Made by a program: the position numbers and the translations under genes. The notes below the pieces were generated by a model that made no database searches, had not been told where the DNA came from, and worked only from the letters and a program-made list of their open reading frames with translations. A stretch of DNA of 20,495 bases from Proteobacteria bacterium UBA6920. Lineage in GTDB: Bacteria > Pseudomonadota > Gammaproteobacteria > SG8-11. Shown here one piece after another: positions 15,448 through 20,495 of this stretch; within the stretch, counting starts at the first letter, position 1, and each line of letters starts with the position of its first letter. The stretch spans positions 1-20,495 of the forward strand of contig DKAS01000214.1 of assembly GCA_002448875.1 (NCBI GenBank), given 5' to 3'.

Positions 15448-15981
15448 ATGAAATTTACTGCCACCCGCATTCCGGGCGCTAGTCTCGTTGATCTGGAGGA
15501 GCAAAGGGATGAGCGTGGATTTTTCGCCCGTACCATGTGCGTGGAGGAATTCGCGCGCCAGGGACTGGAAGCGAATTTCGTGCAGTCCAATATTTCGTAT
15601 AACACCCGTAAGGGCACGTTACGCGGCATGCATCAGCAGACCGGCGAGCGCGCAGAGTGTAAGCTGGTGCGCTGCGTCCGCGGCGCGATCTATGACGTGA
15701 TCATAGACTTGCGCGCCGACTCGCCGATGTATAAACAGTGGCTGGCGGTCGAATTGACGGCGGACAATCGCCGCGCTCTGTATATTCCGCGGGGATGTGC
15801 CCACGGCTTTCTTACCTTGCTCGATGCGACGGAGGTGATGTACATGCATACGCAGTTCTATGCCCCCGGCTCGGAGCGCAACGTGCGCTGGAACGATCCG
15901 GTCTTCGCCATCGACTGGCCGCAGACTGACTCACTGATCATGTCGGAACGTGACGCCGGTTGGCCGGATTTCCGCCAATAG
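15448..15981 (+). CDS. RmlC-like nucleotide-sugar 3,5-epimerase
   Basis: Cupin-fold epimerase of 177 residues, the normal RmlC length, acting on 4-keto-6-deoxy nucleotide sugars. The RmlC core is complete: TLRGMHQQ with catalytic His62, CKLVRC with Lys72, GAIYDVIIDLR, IPRGCAHGF with His119, Tyr138 in QFYAPGSE, and RWNDPVFAIDWP. The usual LHYQ is MHQQ here, so a substrate other than dTDP-4-keto-6-deoxyglucose is possible; related family members act on CDP-sugars (for example the ascarylose pathway). No dTDP-glucose genes (rmlA, rmlB, rmlD) are in the window, which also points to another nucleotide sugar. It starts 17 bases after the epimerase/dehydratase stop, on the same transcript. Confidence 0.92.
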   Translation: MKFTATRIPGASLVDLEEQRDERGFFARTMCVEEFARQGLEANFVQSNISYNTRKGTLRGMHQQTGERAECKLVRCVRGAIYDVIIDLRADSPMYKQWLAVELTADNRRALYIPRGCAHGFLTLLDATEVMYMHTQFYAPGSERNVRWNDPVFAIDWPQTDSLIMSERDAGWPDFRQ

Positions 15982-16027
15982 CCAGCCGCCGGTGAAAATT
16001 AAATTTTGCAACAGAATATAAAGAACC

Positions 16028-16864
16028 ATGGATAATACACATCACAGGCCGGGAACGGTAACCATCAAGGCAAATCGCGGCTGGCAGTTGGTCAATCTGC
16101 GGGAAATCTGGGACTATCGGGATCTGCTCAGATTTCTCGTGCTGCGCGACATCAAAGTTCTCTATGCGCAGACCATTCTGGGGTTTCTCTGGGCGATCTT
16201 GAACCCGCTGTTTCAGGTCGTCGTGTTTTCGGTGATTTTTGGCAAGGTGGCGAAAATCGATACCAGCGGCATCCCCTATGTGCTGTTTTCCACCATCGCC
16301 ATCGTACCCTGGACCTATATGTCGAGCTCGATGAGTATGGCCAGCCAGAGTCTGGTAGCCGGGCAGAACATGCTGGGCAAGGTGTATTTCCCGCGCATGA
16401 TTTTTCCGTTGACCGCGCCGTTGGCGAAAATGGTGGATTTCACCATTTCACTGGTGCTTATATTTGCCGTCATGATCTACTTTCAAGTGCAACTGACGAC
16501 GAACATATTGTATCTGCCCTTGTTCATGTTGCTGATGCTGCTGGTGCCGATGTCGGTCGGGTTATGGATGTCGTCGCTGGCGATTCGCTTTCGTGACGTG
16601 AAGTTTGCCATGCAGTTCATGATGAACCTGTTGATCTATTCCGCGCCTATACTGTATTCGGCCGACAAAATACCGCCAGATTACCGTTTTCTGTATTCCC
16701 TGAACCCGATCGTGGCGGTGATTGAAGGTTTTCGCGGGGCCTTGCTCGGCGGCGAAATGCAATGGATGTTTATCTGGCCGGGCGCGGTGGTCGCGGTTTC
16801 GTTATTTATCGCCGGCGCGTTTTACTTTCGAAAAATGGAATCTATCATTGTGGATGTGATTTGA
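16028..16864 (+). CDS. wzm: ABC-2 type polysaccharide export permease
   Basis: Inner-membrane subunit of an ABC transporter that flips a completed lipid-linked polysaccharide (O-antigen, capsule or teichoic-acid type) to the periplasm. It has 278 residues and six predicted membrane segments (about 50-72, 82-100, 124-151, 157-182, 193-212, 246-267). An amphipathic N-terminal interface helix contains LREIWDYRDLLRFLVLRDIK, typical of Wzm/TagG. FRD (188-190) and LNPIVAVIEGFRGALLGG (225-242) are family signatures. An AT palindrome and a purine-rich AAAGAACC precede the ATG. The stop is one base before the ATPase start. The partner is Wzt, directly downstream. Confidence 0.95.
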   Translation: MDNTHHRPGTVTIKANRGWQLVNLREIWDYRDLLRFLVLRDIKVLYAQTILGFLWAILNPLFQVVVFSVIFGKVAKIDTSGIPYVLFSTIAIVPWTYMSSSMSMASQSLVAGQNMLGKVYFPRMIFPLTAPLAKMVDFTISLVLIFAVMIYFQVQLTTNILYLPLFMLLMLLVPMSVGLWMSSLAIRFRDVKFAMQFMMNLLIYSAPILYSADKIPPDYRFLYSLNPIVAVIEGFRGALLGGEMQWMFIWPGAVVAVSLFIAGAFYFRKMESIIVDVI

Positions 16865-16865
16865 C

Positions 16866-18170
16866 ATGGGTATTGCCATCAAGGCGGAAAATCTCGGCAA
16901 ACAGTATCGGTTGGGCAGCAAAGTACAGCGCGAGGACAGCCTGGCGCGATCGCTGTTTTCGGCGGCGCTTACGCCGGTGCGGAATTTTCGCAAGTACAAG
17001 TCGCTCTATTCCTTCGGCAAGGATGAGACATCGGCGGACATTTTATGGGCGTTGCGCGATGTTTCCTTCGATATCCGGGAGGGTGAACTCGTTGGCATCA
17101 TCGGTCACAACGGCGCGGGCAAGTCCACCCTGCTGAAGATTCTGTCGCGCATTACCCAGCCAAGCACCGGCTCCATCACCATCAAGGGCAGAATCAGCAG
17201 TTTGCTTGAAGTGGGAACCGGTTTTCATCCCGAGTTGACGGGGCGAGAAAACGTTTATCTCAACGGCACCATTCTCGGTATGCGTAAGCGGGAAGTCGAC
17301 AGGAAGTTCGACGAAATCGTCCAGTTTTCGGAAGTGGAGAAGTTTCTCGATACACCGGTAAAACGTTATTCCAGTGGCATGCGGGTGCGCCTGGCTTTCG
17401 CCGTTGCCGCGCACCTTGAGCCGGAAATTATGATCGTCGACGAAGTGCTGGCGGTCGGAGACTCGACCTTCCAGAAGAAATGCATAGACAAGATGCAGGA
17501 TGTCGGGCAGCGGGGTAGCACCGTTTTGTTCGTTTCCCACAGCATGCCGGCCATCACCCGCATGTGCGAGCGGGTGATCATGCTCAAGTCAGGTACGGTG
17601 CTGATGGATGGCACTGCGCATGAAGTGGTCAGCGCCTATCTGCAGGGGGAGCGGGATAATACCGCCGAAAAGGTCTATGCCGACGGCGCGGGGCCGGGCG
17701 ACGAGGCGCTGCGGCTGCGCAGAGTGCGCATCATTACCGATCATGGGCTGGTTACCGAAGCGCTGGATATCCGCCGTTCGTTCGCCATCGAAGTGGAATA
17801 CGACGTGCTGGAGCCGGGCTCGGTGCTGATGCCGACCTTCGCCATCTGGAACAACGAGGGCGTGAACGTCTGTGTCGCCGTCGATCAGGATCAGAACTGG
17901 CGGCGGGTGCCCAGAGGCAAAGGCCGGTATCGCAGTCGCGGTACGATACCGGGCAATCTGCTGTCTGAAGGCATGTTTACCGTCAATGTCACCATGTGGA
18001 CGCTGCAGCCGGCGCGCAAGATGCGCTACCACGTTACCGATGTGGTGGCTTTTCAGATTATCGATACCTTCGACGGCGACTCCGCAAGAGGCGACTGGAA
18101 AGGGGATCTGCCGGGGGTTATTCGCCCGATGCTCGCCTGGCAGACGGAATTTGAACCCGAAAAAAATTGA
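16866..18170 (+). CDS. wzt: ABC transporter ATPase with C-terminal glycan-recognition domain
   Basis: ATPase partner of Wzm, 434 residues. The first about 245 residues are the ATPase: Walker A GHNGAGKST (80-88), signature YSSGM (168-172), Walker B IMIVDE (188-193) followed by VLAVGD, and switch histidine H225 in VSHSM. The N-terminus carries the long extra segment (about 17-60) between the first strand and Walker A that is typical of Wzt. Residues about 270-434 form a beta-rich Wzt C-terminal domain (FAIEVEYDVLEPGSVLMPTF, GVNVCVAVDQ, RSRGTIPGNLL, GMFTVNVTMW). In O9a-type systems that domain recognises a modified non-reducing end of the polymer. Its presence suggests that chains are capped before export and that specificity lies with this protein. 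It starts one base after wzm. Confidence 0.96.
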   Translation: MGIAIKAENLGKQYRLGSKVQREDSLARSLFSAALTPVRNFRKYKSLYSFGKDETSADILWALRDVSFDIREGELVGIIGHNGAGKSTLLKILSRITQPSTGSITIKGRISSLLEVGTGFHPELTGRENVYLNGTILGMRKREVDRKFDEIVQFSEVEKFLDTPVKRYSSGMRVRLAFAVAAHLEPEIMIVDEVLAVGDSTFQKKCIDKMQDVGQRGSTVLFVSHSMPAITRMCERVIMLKSGTVLMDGTAHEVVSAYLQGERDNTAEKVYADGAGPGDEALRLRRVRIITDHGLVTEALDIRRSFAIEVEYDVLEPGSVLMPTFAIWNNEGVNVCVAVDQDQNWRRVPRGKGRYRSRGTIPGNLLSEGMFTVNVTMWTLQPARKMRYHVTDVVAFQIIDTFDGDSARGDWKGDLPGVIRPMLAWQTEFEPEKN

Positions 18171-18200
18171 GCAACAATCGTCATCAACAGAGTGATGTCT

Positions 18201-19436
18201 ATGGAAAATATTCGCTGCCGTTTCTGCAATAACGAACTTCACCATGTGTTCTGCGATCTGGGAATGTCGCCGCTGGCCAATTCCTATATCAAGAAAGCGC
18301 AAAGCAATTCGATGGAGAGATTTTTTCCGCTCTGTGTCTATGTCTGTGACCAGTGCTTTCTCGTGCAATTGCCGCAACACGAGAATCCCGCAGAGATATT
18401 CAGTGATTACGCCTATTTTTCTTCATTTTCCGACGCCTGGGTCAAGCACGCCAAGGACTACGTGGACATGATGATGAAACGTTTCGGTTACGGACCGAAA
18501 TCGCAGGTGATGGAAATCGCCAGCAACGACGGTTATCTGCTGCAGCACTTTCGCGATCACGGCGTGCCGATCCTGGGGATCGAGCCGGCGGCCAATGTGG
18601 CCAAGGTGGCGGAGGAAAAAGGCATTCCGTCGCTGGTCAAGTTTTTCGGGGTGGCCACCGCCCGCGAACTGGCTACCGCCGGCCGGCAGGCCGATCTGCT
18701 GCTGGGGAACAACGTGTTGGCGCATGTGCCCGATATCAACGATTTTGTCGCCGGCATGAAGCTGGCGCTCAAACCCGGCGGCGTTATCACCATGGAGTTT
18801 CCGCATCTGCTGCGTCTGATGGCGGAAAATCAATTCGATACCATTTACCATGAACACTATTCCTATCTGTCTTTCGTCGCGGTGGAAAGGGTGTTTGCCC
18901 ATCACGGCCTGACGCTGTTCGACGTCGACGAAATCTGGACCCACGGCGGTTCATTGCGCATCTACGGCCGCCACAGCGACGACAACAGCAAGCCGGTCAG
19001 TGACAAGGTCACGGAGCTGCGGGCGCGGGAGCGCGGACAGGGTTTTGAAACCGTGGAGCACTATCTCAACTTCAATGAGCAGGTCAACAAAGTCAAGCGT
19101 GACCTGCTGCGCTTTCTCATCGATGCCAAGGAGCAGGGCCGCAAGGTCGTGGGCTATGGCGCCCCGGCCAAAGGCAATACCCTGTTGAACTACTGCGGCG
19201 TGCGCACCGATTTCATCGAGTACACGGTGGATCGCAGCCCATACAAGCAGGATCACTATCTGCCCGGGGTGCGCATTCCCATCCATCCACCCGAAATGAT
19301 CGAGCAAACCCGGCCGGATTATGTGCTGATACTGCCCTGGAATCTGCGGGACGAGATCGTTAAACAAATGAGCGGTATCCGGCAGTGGGGCGGCAAGTTC
19401 GTGGTGCCGATACCTCGTCTGCAAATCATTGAATAG
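18201..19436 (+). CDS. Sugar C-methyltransferase (NovU/TcaB9-like)
   Basis: SAM-dependent enzyme of about 411 residues that adds a methyl group to a carbon of a 4-keto nucleotide sugar, making a branched sugar. The order of domains is typical. An N-terminal zinc-binding module has C6/C9 (CRFC) and C49/C52 (CDQC). The SAM-binding domain has VMEIASNDG (103-111), LGIEPAANV and LLGNNVLAHVPD. IYHEHYSYLS (215-224) carries the Tyr-His-Glu-His catalytic set of TcaB9. The C-terminal domain has VVGYGAPAKGNTLLNY and LILPWNL. In-frame starts exist at GTG 18192, ATG 18195 and ATG 18201; the last is chosen because AGAG (18189-18192) is eight bases away. It follows wzt by 30 bases. A 3-C-methyl branched deoxy sugar is the likely product. 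Confidence 0.92.
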   Translation: MENIRCRFCNNELHHVFCDLGMSPLANSYIKKAQSNSMERFFPLCVYVCDQCFLVQLPQHENPAEIFSDYAYFSSFSDAWVKHAKDYVDMMMKRFGYGPKSQVMEIASNDGYLLQHFRDHGVPILGIEPAANVAKVAEEKGIPSLVKFFGVATARELATAGRQADLLLGNNVLAHVPDINDFVAGMKLALKPGGVITMEFPHLLRLMAENQFDTIYHEHYSYLSFVAVERVFAHHGLTLFDVDEIWTHGGSLRIYGRHSDDNSKPVSDKVTELRARERGQGFETVEHYLNFNEQVNKVKRDLLRFLIDAKEQGRKVVGYGAPAKGNTLLNYCGVRTDFIEYTVDRSPYKQDHYLPGVRIPIHPPEMIEQTRPDYVLILPWNLRDEIVKQMSGIRQWGGKFVVPIPRLQIIE

Positions 19437-19451
19437 GCGGCCCGGCACGCT

Positions 19452-20495
19452 ATGGCAAATCTGCAGCCCCCACCGGCTATCGGCGATGCGCAATATCAAC
19501 TGGTCAAGCGCCTGTACCCGCTGTGTCGCAGTATCACCGGTGATGGCGTGCGCCAGACGCTGCAAATCATCGCCGAATACTGCCCATTGCAGGTCAACGA
19601 GGTGCCCACCGGGACGCGGGTTCTGGACTGGCAGATACCCCGGGAATGGAATATCCGCGATGCTTATATCATCGGTCCACGGGGGGACAAGATCGTTGAT
19701 TTCCAGGCCAGTAATCTGCATGTGCTGAACTACAGTACCCCGGTGCGGCGCAGGATGCTGCTGGACGAGTTGAAACAGCATCTGCATACCCTGCCCGAGC
19801 AGCCGGATCTGGTTCCCTATCGCACCTCCTATTACAAGGAGCAGTGGGGGTTCTGCCTGGCGCACCGGCAAATGCTGGCGCTGGAGCCGGGTGAGTACGA
19901 GGTGGTCATCGATTCCAGCCTGACGGACGGTTCGCTGACCTACGGCGAGCTGCTGATTCCGGGTGCCAGCCAACGGGAGTTTCTCCTTTCCGCCCATGTC
20001 TGCCATCCGTCCCTGGCCAATGACAATCTGTCCGGCATTGCGTTGCTGGCGCATCTGGCGCGGCAACTGCAGGGCCAGGCGCTGCGTTATTCCTATCGCT
20101 TCATTTTCGCTCCCGGAACCATAGGTTCCATCACCTGGCTGGCGCGCAATGCGGACAAAGTGGCGAATATCCACTGCGGTCTGGCGCTGTCTTGTATGGG
20201 CGATGGCGGCGGGCCGACCTACAAGCGCAGCCGCCGCGGTGACAGCGAGCTGGATCAGGCGGTGGAATATGTTCTGCGGCAGAACTGGCCACAGGCGGTG
20301 GTGCAGGATTTTTCCCCTTACGGCTATGACGAGCGAAATTATTGCTCGCCGGGATACAATCTGGCCGTGGGATTGCTGGAGCGGAGCAAGTACGGTGAGT
20401 TTCCCCAGTACCACACATCGGCGGACAACCTGGATTTCGTCGGCCCGGAACATCTGGCGCAGTCCTATGCCTTGCTGCTGGCTGTCATCAATACC
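19452..20495 (+). CDS. DUF4910/DUF2172 aminopeptidase-like protein (3' end outside window)
   Basis: Zinc-peptidase-like protein; the first 348 residues are in the window and the frame is open to the last base. The family is recognised by SITGDGVRQTL (27-37), VPTGTRVLDWQIPREWNI (51-68), SAHVCHPSLANDNLSG (180-195) and YHTSADNLDFV (320-330). H182/H185, D191, D251 and H321 are candidate metal ligands in M28-like positions. FAPGTIGSI (219-227) lies roughly where M28 peptidases keep their catalytic glutamates, and no Glu is there. Members occur in O-antigen and sugar clusters with RfbF-like and C-methyltransferase genes, but I know of no established reaction. It has no signal peptide and is probably cytoplasmic. 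It starts 15 bases after the methyltransferase stop. Amide or ester cleavage on a decorated sugar is a guess. Confidence 0.88.
   Translation, partial: MANLQPPPAIGDAQYQLVKRLYPLCRSITGDGVRQTLQIIAEYCPLQVNEVPTGTRVLDWQIPREWNIRDAYIIGPRGDKIVDFQASNLHVLNYSTPVRRRMLLDELKQHLHTLPEQPDLVPYRTSYYKEQWGFCLAHRQMLALEPGEYEVVIDSSLTDGSLTYGELLIPGASQREFLLSAHVCHPSLANDNLSGIALLAHLARQLQGQALRYSYRFIFAPGTIGSITWLARNADKVANIHCGLALSCMGDGGGPTYKRSRRGDSELDQAVEYVLRQNWPQAVVQDFSPYGYDERNYCSPGYNLAVGLLERSKYGEFPQYHTSADNLDFVGPEHLAQSYALLLAVINT

Noticed and set aside
15995..16007. AT palindrome AAAATT-A-AATTTT before wzm, with TATAAA at 16017-16022
   Set aside because: The TATAAA is too close to the start codon to be a -10 with a leader, and no -35 is in place. 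The palindrome is short and AT-only.
18951..20453. A 500-codon open frame on the minus strand
   Set aside because: It lies opposite the C-methyltransferase and DUF4910 genes, which have clear family motifs. Its own translation matches no family I know and is typical of antisense frames in GC-rich genes.

Overview
The window looks like a chromosomal segment of a free-living, moderately GC-rich proteobacterium, most likely a gammaproteobacterium. The evidence is a glutaminyl-tRNA synthetase end close to the enterobacterial type, an alanine and a glutamate tRNA of standard bacterial form, and an exopolysaccharide export set of the kind found beside exosortase (XrtA) genes in many Gram-negatives. 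I cannot name genus or species.

Layout. 1-813 is the 3' end of glnS. 872-1189 is a stable-RNA unit: promoter, tRNA-Ala(GGC), tRNA-Glu(TTC) and a strong intrinsic terminator. A large surface-glycan region follows. 1329-4570 holds three glycosyltransferases (two GT2, one GT4). 4731-5342 is a stand-alone APS kinase (cysC). 5375-6775, on the minus strand, is a polyprenyl-phosphate hexose-1-phosphate transferase that would start a repeat unit on undecaprenyl phosphate. 6776-7053 is an AT-rich divergent regulatory region.

From 7054 to the window end everything reads on the plus strand with short gaps or overlaps. The first block (7054-12327) is an export and length-control machine: OPX/SLBB protein, outer-membrane beta-barrel, Wzz/Wzc-like co-polymerase, separate BY-kinase, and ExeA-like AAA ATPase. 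The second block (12378-20495) is a sugar-synthesis and ABC-export module: glucose-1-phosphate cytidylyltransferase, L-2-hydroxyglutarate-oxidase-like flavoprotein, NAD-dependent epimerase/dehydratase, RmlC-like epimerase, Wzm/Wzt transporter with a C-terminal glycan-recognition domain, a NovU/TcaB9-like sugar C-methyltransferase, and an M28-like DUF4910 protein cut by the window edge.

How it may work together (inference): the minus-strand transferase and the GTs build a lipid-linked glycan, and the OPX, barrel, co-polymerase and kinase set exports it. The CDP-sugar module probably makes a branched (C-methylated) deoxy sugar for a glycan exported by Wzm/Wzt. The expected CDP-glucose 4,6-dehydratase is not in the window. 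The least explained parts are the oxidase and the peptidase-like protein inside the sugar module, a terminator-like hairpin inside the export operon, and a BY-kinase with almost no tyrosine tail. No insertion sequence, CRISPR array or phage gene was seen, and no gap between genes exceeds 300 bases.
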